Source: Nemertoderma westbladi
Lineage: Eukaryota; Xenacoelomorpha; Nemertodermatida; Nemertodermatidae
Direction: 5' to 3'
Assembly: GCA_032718475.1 (NCBI GenBank)
Contig: JAUCBJ010001362.1
Span: 1-53,405, forward strand
DNA: 53,405 nucleotides
Below are positions 1 through 9,214 of this stretch, in pieces. The notes beneath the pieces were generated by a model. That model saw only the letters and a program-made list of their open reading frames with translations, did not search any database and had not been told where the DNA came from. Position 1 is the stretch's first letter; the number at the start of each line of letters is the position of its first letter. Both the position numbers and the translations under genes were made by a program.

Positions 1-601
1 GTTGACCTATTTATGCACATGTAGGCCTATATAGTACAAGTTCTTATAAGTCCAATCAAAAGTTAAATTCCAGTCTCTATTTCGTTTTCTATCTTTTCGA
101 TTGCGATACACTCCTCGGCTCCTCCAACTTTTCTACCACTGTAAAGTAATTAAGATTACATTAATTAAGATTTCATTGATTACATTATTAGATTACCATA
201 ATATTAAGTTGACAGCGAAACGGTATTCCATGATATAAGTTAAGAAAATTATGTTATAAATCCTCAAACCTAAACCAACCCACCCACATGCATAATATTT
301 AACACACAATTCCTCACCACTATTATTTATCTAATACAAAACTAATCTTTCTTTATATACCCACCCATATTGGCACCATTGCATTAAATTATAATATTTA
401 ATTAAATTTTGAGGTCTATGCATTATAATATAATTATACTTACATGTGCTTAGATCCACCAGCGCGCCACGCAACTTGAACAAAATAGTTTGTAATCACT
501 TTCTCTATCTTCGCGTCAACACCATAGGCCTAGTGTTCAGTGAGAAAGCTAGAAGAAATTTAATTGAAAATTAATTTAAATTTGTATCTCTAACTGAGCC
601 T

Positions 602-622
602 CGTGCTGCGCGAAGGCCCCAC
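602..622 (+). repeat. GC-rich 21-bp dispersed motif, copy 1
   Basis: The 21-bp word begins CGTGCTGCGCGAAGG and ends CCCCAC. It is repeated without a mismatch at 1436-1456 and 5085-5105. In this AT-rich setting three identical copies imply a shared repeat family. The word ends in GCCCCAC, the complement of the GTGGGGC that opens the related word at 3494, so it may be one end of an element. Confidence 0.6.
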
Positions 623-1435
623 GGACGTGTTTTGTTAGGTTATTATGTTACGAGCTTCAAACTATAGCAGTTCTTCCTAGGGTACAGAATAAAGTTATTT
701 ACTTTACTTTCTTTACATAAAATGAAACACAATAATATTATGTTCAAATTATCCTACTGCGTGAATGCGGGGCGAGCCATGAAAGTAAGTGTTCTCTAGA
801 TCTGTAGGTCCGTGTTTTGAAATGTTAATAACTCGGCTAATTCTCGATGAAATCTAATCAAACTTAGTACACATGTTGTTTGGTAAAAGTTTATCAATTT
901 TCCAATTAGAATTTGCGTGGGGCCTTCAGGATGACCTAATGAAGAGACTAGTATTATGTTGACTATCCTTGCAAGCTTTAGTACAGAATATTGGACGATA
1001 TGTCAATTTGATAGCACCGGTGGTGGAATGTCTTATGCTAGTTATTTGGTGATCAGATGTACAGGACGAGTGCAACGAGGGTTGTAATGAAGACGAGAGT
1101 TTTAAAAATAACTCGTAAACAACCTGGTTTAGCATATTAGACGGTTGACACTTTATCCAATATTGCCAAAGGAATGTTTTAAGGCATATATTTGGTGACC
1201 AGGTTGTATAGGACGAACGCAACAAGTTTTGTAGTGGATACAAGTATCCATCTTCTATAAATCGTGTTAAGGCAGGTTAAATACTCAAGTCAAGTTAAAT
1301 AGTTAAAAAGCGTGTAAGGTTAAACTGAAATGGACCTCTGTTTTTTACAACTAGTTTATGCATCACTGATTGATATCTTGGAAATGACGGTTTTCGTTTA
1401 TCTAATAGAGATTAGTACACTTTCTTATAGACTTT

Positions 1436-1456
1436 CGTGCTGCGCGAAGGCCCCAC
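1436..1456 (+). repeat. GC-rich 21-bp dispersed motif, copy 2
   Basis: It is identical to the copy at 602-622. The flanking sequences of the two copies are not similar, so this is a dispersed and not a tandem repeat. Confidence 0.6.
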
Positions 1457-1929
1457 AATGTGTCAATAAATGTTAGAAATAAATAAATAAATGTCATATG
1501 CCAACTTGCATTAGCGTTAATGTACTGTATGTGTACCGGCGTAGCCTATATGTACTGTAACAATATGTGTACTGGCGTATTATACTGTAACAATTCCATA
1601 TCAGTATGTAACAAATAATATGAAAAATTGTCTAACCTTTAATACATCTTAGAACGATTAATTTTCCCGATGGCATGTCTAGCGGTTTTTGCATATTTCT
1701 CGGCGAATGTGTTTCCATCCATCGTGCACAGATGTCAAAACTCGCAGCCGATAGTGATTGTGAGAAGTTGGAGAATTCGTCAATCTACAAAGATTAGAAA
1801 AAACTCCTCGCTTACTAACATTTTAATGCTAAAATATATAAACAATTATTACATTAATAAAAATTATTAATTACTGATCTAGAACAAATAATAAGAAATC
1901 AAAAGAATACGTTTCGAGAACGTATCGAG

Positions 1930-2335
1930 CAAAGCAAACAGTCGGCTGAAGCCGGAAGCGATCCGAAGGCTCTTCTTTCGATAGCTACTACCCGAAGGTA
2001 GTAATCTTCAACAATTCCTGATTCTGTTTTACACAATTTGTTAAATAATTTAATGTCAAATTCGACTTCCCATATAGGATAAAAGGATAAAGATGCCATT
2101 ATCATTCTCACCTTATACTTTGCCAGTGCATTTTTCTCCTTTAGGGCCTTTTCCCATTTGGCTAAATCCTCAGGAGAAGACTACTGGCTGGTCGGGGAAC
2201 AGGAACTCTGACTGAAGAGTCTCTCCTTGAATCCATTCCATTATTTTTAAAGTTCCTTGGACACTCTTCAACTCCTCCTTCCTCCTTTATTTCCACCAAG
2301 GAGTGAACAATGTTATGTAGAGGGGGCATGACAGG
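1930..2335 (-). pseudogene. Decayed protein-coding fragment, family not recognised
   Basis: On the minus strand two adjoining frames read like protein. One (about 2280 down to 2170) contains MEWIQGETLQSEFLFPDQ and ends at a stop. A second, overlapping frame (about 2175 down to 1930) contains KWEKALKEKNALAKYK and then FYPIWEVEFDIKLFNKLCK. The composition (charged, with aromatic residues) looks like real coding sequence rather than chance, but there is a frame change near 2170 and a stop upstream near 2290. No catalytic motif is visible and I cannot name the family. A host pseudogene exon or a relic of a transposon gene are both possible. Confidence 0.33.
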
Positions 2336-2509
2336 CAAAACACCCACCCCGCCCCCCCTCTCGAAGTTTGTTTATTGTGCAAATTTTTTTTTAACAATAT
2401 TTAGATATTTACTGTACTGTAACTACAGTAAAACGCAAGCGGCCTTTCGGATCTCGTGCGTGGTCTCTGTGGCACATGCCTTATTGGTCTCATTTACAAC
2501 CGCACATTA

Positions 2510-3485
2510 GGACTGATATATCTGTAGGGGTGTAGGCCTACTGTAGGTATGACTGTATGGAACCGTACTGAAAAACATCCATGCACTGTAAGTTACGGTC
2601 CAGGAAAACCAAAACATGAACACATTTGGTTCATGTGGATGCACTGAGTAGGTGTGTTAAAAAATCTGCACTGGCAAGGACTGGACAATAACGATAATGA
2701 AAACAATGGGGATTCACGTGCAAAGTTCTGTACCAGAGCAGGGCCTAATAAAGATGACATTAGGATAACACTAGAATAATATTGTCATTCAAAGCAGTTG
2801 AAGTATGACCCGCCAACATTCGAAAAACAACGTTAGAATAACCTTTTCGCATCATTGTTATAACAATGCTATGATTCATCCCCAATGTAAATTCATTTCC
2901 AATGAAAATATTCTTATTTGAACATTTCGATAACATTGGAAATACATTATAATATCAATAGTATGGAATATAGTATTAGAATATCATTCAAAATATGTTG
3001 CGACTATATGTGTTAAATAATAAACATTGCTGTTCGAATGTATTCTGAATGTCAATTCAATATCTGAATTTTAATATTAGTATTTAAATATTATTTTAGA
3101 TTATTTCAATATTAAAATGTAAAATTTTGGGTTTTTCTCAAATGATTTGTCTCATTGCACTATTGCACAACTTTTTAGCAGCATTAAATTTCAAATACAA
3201 AATTAATCCTCGGATACTTCTGGTTTGCAGGGAAGCTAGTGAGGCTAGCACCAATGGGTAACGCCAACAGGGAGTGGCGAAGTGACAATTAATATATAAG
3301 CCAATAGTGGGCAGGAAAGCACATTGGGAAGGACAAGAGCGCATCCATTGGATATTAGAGGCCGCCCAGTAGTGTAGGGCTAAAACCAGTATGTGTCAAT
3401 GATATAATAACCCTTGTAATTACTGATTATTAGTAAGTTGATTTCCTTATGGTTGTGAGACAGGAATAGTTTTTGACCGTCGTTA
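2510..3485. other. AT-rich stretch without recognisable features
   Basis: I see no coding region, tandem array or inverted repeat of note. 2800-3110 is especially AT-rich with many ATTCGAAT- and AATATT-like words. Confidence 0.5.
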
Positions 3486-3566
3486 CCGTTATTGTGGGGC
3501 GAGCCACGAAGTTGGCGGAGCCTTAGCGAATTGACACTGTTAGGGGGTGGGTCAATTTATGCAAAT

Positions 3567-3626
3567 AGTTGTCGTCGTCGTCGTCGTCGTTGTCGTCGTC
3601 GTCGTCGTCGTCGTTGTCGTCGTTAC
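3567..3626 (+). repeat. GTC/CGT trinucleotide microsatellite
   Basis: About 20 near-perfect GTC/GTT triplets directly precede the first 315-bp repeat unit. A short remnant (CGTTGTCGTCGTTA) recurs at the start of each following unit, so the microsatellite is part of the unit and has expanded in the first copy. Confidence 0.85.
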
Positions 3627-4565
3627 GATTTTGACATGCTAATAACTTTGTCGGATTTAAAGCTGCCAAGTTGAAAATTTGTAGGTATCAATATGAGCAA
3701 AAGTTGAGATTTTTGAGAGACTTTCAGACACCATCAGTGCAATGGTCTCCCGCTAGAGGGCCACATGTCTAAACATTAAATGCCCTCCCATTTCTTTGCT
3801 TTTAATCCGTTTAAGCTGAAACTTGGCAGATATGTATTAGACCATTAGCTGTGACTTTCAAAGGAGGCGAATCCATCTGCAGTTCTCCAGTCTGCCGCTA
3901 GAGGGCCAAAGGTCTGAAAGTGAAATCGTTGTCGTCGTTACGATTTTGACATGCTAATAACTTTGTCGGATTTAAAGCTGCCAAGTTGAAAATTTGTAGG
4001 TATCAATATGAGCAAAAGTTGAGATTTTTGAGAGACTTTCAGACACCATCAGTGCAATGGTCTCCCGCTAGAGGGCCACATGTCTAAACATTAAATGCCC
4101 TCCCATTTCTTTGCTTTTAATCCGTTTAAGCTGAAACTTGGCAGATATGTATTAGACCATTAGCTGTGACTTTCAAAGGAGGCGAATCCATCTGCAGTTC
4201 TCCAGTCTGCCGCTAGAGGGCCAAAGGTCTGAAAGTGAAATCGTTGTCGTCGTTACGATTTTGACATGCTAATAACTTTGTCGGATTTAAAGCTGCCAAG
4301 TTGAAAATTTCTAGGTATCAATATGAGCTAAAGTTGAGATTTTTGAGAGACTTTCAGACACCATCAGTGCAATGGTCTCCCGCTAGAGGGCCACATGTCT
4401 AAACATTAAATGCCCTCCCATTTCTTTGCTTTTAATCCGTTTAAGCTGAAACTTGGCAGATATGTATTAGACCATTAGCTGTGACTTTCAAAGGAGGCGA
4501 ATCCATCTGCAGTTCTCCAGTCTGCCGCTAGAGGGCCAAATGTCTGAAAGTGAAATCGTTGTCGT
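3621..4565 (+). repeat. Three tandem 315-bp higher-order repeat units
   Basis: The word CGTTACGATT recurs at 3621, 3936 and 4251 and, changed, at 4566, giving an exact 315-bp period. The three units differ by only a few bases. Each unit is a dimer of an older monomer: the core CCGCTAGAGGGC occurs at 3750 and 3895, 4065 and 4210, 4380 and 4525, with alternating spacing of 145 and 170 bp. The text after each core is also related between monomers (CCCATTTC, then AAGCTGAAACTTGGCAGAT). No protein is implied. Confidence 0.93.
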
Positions 4566-4767
4566 CGTTATGATATTGACATGCTTATAACTTTGTCGAA
4601 TTTAAAGCTGCCAAGTTGAAAATTTGTTTTGTTGAAAATCAGTTCAACAGTCACCCGCTATAGGACTACTTTATGCCTGAAAGTGAATAGATTCTCCCGT
4701 CTCATTGATTTTAATCAGTTTAAGCTGAATCTTGCCATATATTCTGGACCACATGCTGCGTCTTTGT

Positions 4768-4790
4768 GGGGGGGGGGGGGGGGGGGGGGG
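4768..4790 (+). repeat. Poly(G) tract, 23 bases
   Basis: The uninterrupted G run has expanded at the GTCTTTGTGGGG position of a diverged repeat monomer; the same position at about 4924 has only four G. On the other strand it is a poly(C) run. Short frames through it encode only oligoglycine and were not annotated. Confidence 0.95.
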
Positions 4791-5084
4791 AGATTTAATC
4801 GGTCTGCCGCTATACGACGAAATTTCTGAAAGTGAGATCCGTCTCTCATTTCGTTATCCGTTATTCAAGATGAAACTTGGCCGATGTACGTATGTACTAT
4901 TCATCCATAGGCTGTGTCTTTGTGGGGCTGGAGACCCTAATCCATCTTCAGTTCTCACTATACCGCTAGAGTCAGAAATGTCTGAATAGAAATGAAAGAG
5001 GTAAAAAGTGATTAGGCGAAATCTGCTTAAAATTTGCTAATACAGTAATACTTTCGAATTAGTACTTAAATTAAATTTAAGTCA

Positions 5085-5105
5085 CGTGCTGCGCGAAGGC
5101 CCCAC
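5085..5105 (+). repeat. GC-rich 21-bp dispersed motif, copy 3
   Basis: It is identical to 602-622 and 1436-1456. It lies inside the diverged tandem repeat block, while a GTGGGGCGAGCCACG word begins just left of the block at 3494. The two may mark the ends of one larger repeat element. Confidence 0.6.
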
Positions 5106-5849
5106 TTCGTGTTCGTATTGCATATTATTATATTCAGACTGTGCTATGTATTATCAACTGCTGTGATTATCAACACTGACAACTAACTCTGTTGTTTTCC
5201 ATCGGCCCTTGGCCAAACATATATCCAGCCTTCAGCCGAGCAGCCCAGCGACGCAACGACGCGTACAACCTACACCGGTCGGTATCCACTACTGTCAACT
5301 CAAGTGGATACCGTCACATTGAGACACCATAAGTTCGACGGTGTCCCGCTAGTGGTCTACAAGTCTGAACATTAAATGTCTTCCCATTTCTTTGCTTTTA
5401 TTCCGTTCAAGCTGAAACTTGGCTGTTTTGGACTCCGTAGATGTGTCATTCAAAGGAGGCAAGTCAATCTACAGATCTCTAGTCTGCCGCTAGGGGGCAA
5501 AATGTCTCAAAATGATATCCTTGCCCCATTCCGTTATTTATGATCCGTTCAAGCTAAAAATTTTTACATATTTATTTGCTAGAACACATCCTGTGTCTTT
5601 GTGGGGTTCATAATCGGTCTGCAGTTCTCCAATCTGCCACTAGAGATCGAAATGTATGAAAGAACCTTCCCCACTTCCTTGATATTATTTTATTCTGTTC
5701 AAACTGAATATTGGAATATATGAATAAGAAAACATTCTGCGTCTCTCCTTGTAAGGTGATTTATCTGCAGTTATCCAGTCTGTCGCTAGAGGGCGAAATG
5801 AATGAAAGTGAAAACATTCTCCCATTTCCGTGATTTTAATCAGTTGAAG

Positions 5850-6316
5850 GCTACTGTCTCATTTCGGTTACTCACTGTCTCATTACTTCTACTCACTTTC
5901 TCGTTACAGCTACTCACTGTCGAGTTACGGCTACTCACTGTCGAGTTACGGCTACTCACTGTCGAGTTACGGCTACGCACTGTCGAGTTACGGCTACTCA
6001 CTGTCGAGTTACGGCTACTCACTGTCGAGTTACTTCTACTCACTTTCGCGTTACGGTTATTCACTGTCGAGTTACGGTTACTCACTGTCTCGTTACTTCA
6101 ACTCACTTTCGCGTTACGGTTACTCATTGTCGAGTTACGGCTACTCACTGTCGAGTTACGCCTACTCATTGTCGCGGTACGGCTACTCACTGTCGCGTTA
6201 CGGCTACTCACTTTCGCGTTACGGCTACTCACTTTCGCGTTACGTCTACTCACTGTCGGGTTACGGCTACTCACTGTCGCGTTACGGCTACTCACTGTCG
6301 CATTACGGCAAACTGT
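5850..6316 (+). repeat. 21-bp minisatellite, about 22 copies
   Basis: The unit TTACGGCTACTCACTGTCGA plus one base is repeated with variants (TCGCG for TCGAG, CTTT for CTGT). Because 21 is a multiple of three, several frames on both strands stay open and translate as seven-residue repeats (LLTVELR, YGYSLSR, RNSTVSS). Frames open on both strands, with no flanking domain, argue that this is a DNA repeat and not a gene. Confidence 0.92.
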
Positions 6317-6426
6317 AGAAATGAAGATGAAGTACCGTCCCACAAAGAAACTACTACATTTATCTACAGGGTGTAGTACATATACGGCCTATGCCAAGAA
6401 TCAACTTAATGTGACAATGAGTAGTT

Positions 6427-6535
6427 AGTCGTAAAGCGACAGTAGCCATAACGCGATTTTTAGGGTAGCGGTACTGCTGAACTTCCAAAATCGCGTTACA
6501 GCTACTGGAAAAGTAGCCGTAACGTGACTTTACAT
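6427..6535. repeat. Inverted relics of the 21-bp minisatellite word
   Basis: GTAAAGCGACAGTAGCC and AGTAGCCGTAACG here are the reverse complements of words in the adjacent array, and CGCGTTACAGCTACT lies between them. Together they form an imperfect inverted repeat (AACGCGATTTT against AAAATCGCGTT). This could be the far end of a foldback element whose arm expanded into the array. Confidence 0.5.
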
Positions 6536-6945
6536 ATGGAGATAGTATCCGAACTGCCACTGCATCCAAATTTACCTCCCCGGAGAATTTACCACTTTGT
6601 ACAATGCCCGGTGGGGCATAGGGGAATAATACTACAGGTGTATATGGTAGAATACTTGTGGGGACTTCTTACATTGTACACCAGTACCTTAAATACTGTA
6701 ATATATTTACTAAGATGCCAGGCGGCGAGGAAGAGGTGTTGTACAGTAGTGAGATGGACTCACCTTACTACCGAACTCATCCCATCTGTAGCATACATCA
6801 GTTGTAGTCCACCCACCCCACAATATGTTTAAAATACTAATAATAATTCAACAATGTGAATTATTGTCAACTTCAACTAAATGAACAGGTTAAAGTTACA
6901 GGTTATTCAAACTAAAATAATAAACCAGATTCAAAAGTTACAGAT
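6536..6945. other. Intergenic, nothing recognised
   Basis: I see no supported gene. The sequence lies downstream of the minus-strand gene at 7046-7795 and ends at its probable poly(A) signal. Confidence 0.4.
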
Positions 6946-6949
6946 TCAC

Positions 6950-6955
6950 TTTATT
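6950..6955 (-). promoter_or_regulatory. Poly(A) signal for the minus-strand gene at 7046
   Basis: TTTATT on the plus strand reads AATAAA on the minus strand. It lies about 90 bases past the stop codon of the 249-residue ORF, a normal distance for a eukaryotic 3' UTR. Confidence 0.55.
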
Positions 6956-7045
6956 CATACGCAATTCCCCCTCCCTATAGTATTGTCATACTGTACTGTG
7001 CTGTATTCTATTATTAGCTTTGTCCTCATAAAGTTGATTATGTTT

Positions 7046-7795
7046 CTAGAATACTCCAGTGAATGTAGCCACCACCAAAACCATCTGAATTACTGCAGTG
7101 GCAACAACTGAACTGCTTGCTTTCGTCTCAACTGTTGTGGTTTCTTCCACCTCCCTGTTACCGGTAGTTGTAGCCAGATTCCTCTCCCAGAGTGGATTAG
7201 GACACTCACCAGGACAACACATAATCTGACACGATTTGTACTTCTCTGTGAACCCGTGTACCATATAGTTTCTAACAGCAAACCAAACTCTCATGAGGTC
7301 ATCTTGGTCTGTTTCCACATCCTCGAAACTCTGCTGATTAATATTAAATCCGTCTTCATACTGTTGCATAAATACTAAACATCTATCTTCATCCATTGCT
7401 AGGCAATATTTCTCCCAGGAAAATTCGCTCACATTCCTTATGCAAAGTTCCAAGACAGCATCAAATATGAACTCATCCCCTGTATCACCATCAACTGCGA
7501 TGTTTCGATAGAAGTAATGGGCACATTCAGTGCAATTGTGTCTAATGTGTCTGATATCATGATGGCGTGTTGTGGTCACCTGATGGTATTCTAACCATTG
7601 TTGATTGCTTTTTAGTAGTCTAGTATATTTGTCATTCACCTCCTGTTGTAGCTTCTCAGTAGTTGCATTAAAGGTTACTACTCTTTCGTTGTAGCAGATC
7701 AAGCCACAGTAACATACGAAAATGTTTAGCAGCAAGTAAAGAGCCAATAGTGATGATGTCTTATAAAGACCCGTAGTTGAACAGTAGCGTTGCAT
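7046..7795 (-). CDS. Probable secreted/GPI-anchored cysteine-rich protein, 249 aa
   Basis: This is the best candidate for a host-type gene in the window. The single-exon ORF starts with ATG at 7795 and stops with TAG at 7046. Residues 15-34 are a hydrophobic signal or anchor segment (LLALYLLLNIFV). The middle has nine cysteines (88, 91, 118, 131, 139, 189, 193, 194, 198), including a CxxC and a CxxxCCxxxC cluster, and three N-glycosylation sequons (N43, N87, N121). A Thr/Ser/Glu-rich stalk (about 207-229) is followed by a hydrophobic C-terminus (230-249) with no charged tail, as in GPI-anchored proteins. An AATAAA lies about 90 bases downstream. I do not recognise the family, so the function is unknown; a cell-surface or secreted role is inferred from topology only. 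Confidence 0.68.
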   Translation of the reverse strand: MQRYCSTTGLYKTSSLLALYLLLNIFVCYCGLICYNERVVTFNATTEKLQQEVNDKYTRLLKSNQQWLEYHQVTTTRHHDIRHIRHNCTECAHYFYRNIAVDGDTGDEFIFDAVLELCIRNVSEFSWEKYCLAMDEDRCLVFMQQYEDGFNINQQSFEDVETDQDDLMRVWFAVRNYMVHGFTEKYKSCQIMCCPGECPNPLWERNLATTTGNREVEETTTVETKASSSVVATAVIQMVLVVATFTGVF

Positions 7796-7951
7796 TATCG
7801 TATGTTGATGCCTCTATTATTCAGATATTTGGTCTAATAATAGCAATAATTTCGGTTATACGGTTATCACATATACGTTCACATACGGTTCTCAGTGGAG
7901 GCGTAGCCTACTTGAGGAAGAGAAGAGGTCCTTCAATAACTCGTGACAGAG

Positions 7952-7979
7952 GGGAGGGGTGGGGGTGGGGGGGGGGGGA
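7952..7979 (+). repeat. G-rich tract
   Basis: GGGGAGGGGTGGGGGT is followed by 12 G. Several G runs lie close together, so it could form a G-quadruplex. It lies about 160 bp upstream of the start of the minus-strand gene, where on that strand it is C-rich. Confidence 0.8.
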
Positions 7980-8146
7980 TCTGACCCACCTTGGCCGATT
8001 AATATCTAACCAAAGCAATAAACGAAAGTTTTTAGAACAGGTTATAGATATATTTTTGTTTGAGTCGATTTTAACCTAGATAAGGATGAATTGTGAATTG
8101 CGTTCCAATTTATCAGCTCTGAAATTTACTAGAAATCGAGCGTGGC

Positions 8147-8245
8147 AAAGTCGGAACAGACATCCAGGTGGGATCGAACTGCTGACTTCCGGGTTGGAAG
8201 TCTGACGTTCTAATCCCAGGTAAAAGGAGTTCGGAATACTACCGC
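8147..8245 (-). repeat. tRNA-like sequence, probable tRNA-derived SINE relic
   Basis: On the minus strand the text runs ACCTGGGATTAGAACG (A-box-like), GACTTCCAACCCGGAAGTC (anticodon-arm-like hairpin) and AGTTCGATCCCACC (B-box-like, matching GGTTCGANNCC with one change). The order and spacing fit a tRNA 5' half and T arm, but the acceptor stem does not pair, so it is not a functional tRNA gene. A SINE head or tRNA pseudogene is likely. Confidence 0.5.
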
Positions 8246-8440
8246 AAAATAATAATAAATTATTTATATTCGGAAATAGAATCAGCGCAATTTACAGCCT
8301 CATGGCCTCATAACTGTCAATACCATAACTGTCTACTGTACATGGCCTTTACACAAATAATAAACTATAATTAATAACACACACTATCTACAGTTTATAG
8401 TTTGGCAGGGCTTCACCTCCCCCGTATTCGGGTTTTTACG
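8246..8440. other. AT-rich spacer
   Basis: No feature is seen between the tRNA-like sequence and the CAGCAGACAACCG minisatellite. Confidence 0.4.
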
Positions 8441-8445
8441 TTATG

Positions 8446-8565
8446 CCAATAGCCGACAGCAGATAACCGACAGCAGACAACCTGTAACAGACAACCGGCA
8501 GCAGAAAACCGTCAGCAGACAACCGGCAGCAGAGAACCTACTGTAGACAACCGACAGCACACAGT
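8446..8565 (+). repeat. Short minisatellite, CAGCAGACAACCG-type
   Basis: Variants of GACAACCGGCAGCA are repeated about eight times. The reverse complement of this array appears at 9093-9158 (GGTCGTCTGCTACCGG and similar), so the two form the arms of an inverted repeat around 0.53 kb. Confidence 0.8.
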
Positions 8566-8793
8566 GAAAAACAAACAGCTAATATTTTTTAGATCCGAAG
8601 GCCTATGCAGCAGTTACTGTTTAAACACAATATCTAAAATTTAATTATTGTATTATTTGTTTTATGTATAATTAATTTGTATTACCGGGTTACCCGGCCA
8701 AACTAATGGCCATAATTTCTGGTATGGGGATAAATGAAAGTGAAAGATATTTGCAGGAGACGTACCCACATAGGCCGTTAACCCTTTCGATCC

Positions 8794-8849
8794 TATGGCA
8801 CAACTGTTGTGCCATAACCAACTGCGCTATGGCACAATTGTTGTGCCAT
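8794..8849. repeat. Two adjacent perfect palindromes
   Basis: TATGGCACAACTGTTGTGCCATA (8794-8816) is a palindrome apart from its central base. ATGGCACAATTGTTGTGCCAT (8829-8849) is of the same type. They are separated by 12 bp (ACCAACTGCGCT is the intervening text). Both lie between the inverted minisatellite arms. They could be a dimeric protein-binding site or cruciform-forming sequence. Confidence 0.85.
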
Positions 8850-9092
8850 GGGAATATACTTGATATTATTGGCTTTAAACTATACTCCGGTTGTTAGGAA
8901 ACATTATAAATTCCCATTCAGCGCATAAGGCGTCATCCCAATTTATTTAGGGATTAAATATTTCCTCTACTCTGATTGGCTAACAGATTAGTATTATAGT
9001 TCAGCAGGCAAAGATAACAGTAGGCATAAAGCATAACAATATACAGATAAGTTCAGTAATTATGAGGTTTAATAATACTATTAAATTATCTG

Positions 9093-9158
9093 CGGTCGGT
9101 TTTCTGCTGTCGGTCGTCTGCTACCGGCTGTCAGCTTGCGGTTGCCTGCTGTTGCTTA
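9093..9158 (-). repeat. Inverted copy of the CAGCAGACAACCG minisatellite
   Basis: CTGCGGTCGGTTTTCTGCTG and the text after it are the reverse complement of the array at 8446-8565. Together they bound a foldback-like segment of about 0.7 kb. Confidence 0.8.
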
Positions 9159-9214
9159 TCCCAGAATGGCAATATCTCCTTTGCTGAAGTGAAGGATACC
9201 GCAAATAGCCAATC

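Larger units (their letters stand above)
1..1895. other. AT-rich gene-free flank with short dispersed repeats
   Basis: No convincing coding region is seen; the open frames here are short and lack recognisable domains. Visible structure is limited to two identical copies of a short GC-rich motif (602-622 and 1436-1456), a GCGGGGCGAGCCATG word near 767, a GCGTGGGGCCTTC word near 912, and a loose direct repeat of about 50 bp (near 1042 and 1188, containing ATTTGGTGA and AGGACGA). The region could be intron or intergenic. Confidence 0.5.
4566..5835 (+). repeat. Diverged monomers of the same tandem repeat
   Basis: Degenerate copies of the 315-bp family continue to the right. The core CCGCTA or a variant lies at 4655, 4807, 4963, 5346, 5487, 5637 and 5783, mostly about 130-156 bp apart, each followed by AATGT(C/A)TGAAAGTGA-like and AAGCTGAA-like words. 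The gap at 4990-5330 contains unrelated sequence including a third copy of the GC-rich dispersed motif (5085-5105). The divergence shows that the ancestral array is older than the 315-bp amplification. Confidence 0.8.

Noticed and set aside
4629-4989. Short ORFs with oligoglycine
   Set aside because: They are frames through the poly(G) run of a diverged tandem repeat monomer.
5802-6428. 208-codon ORF with LLTVELR repeats
   Set aside because: A 21-bp repeat keeps frames open on both strands; there is no flanking domain or start context.
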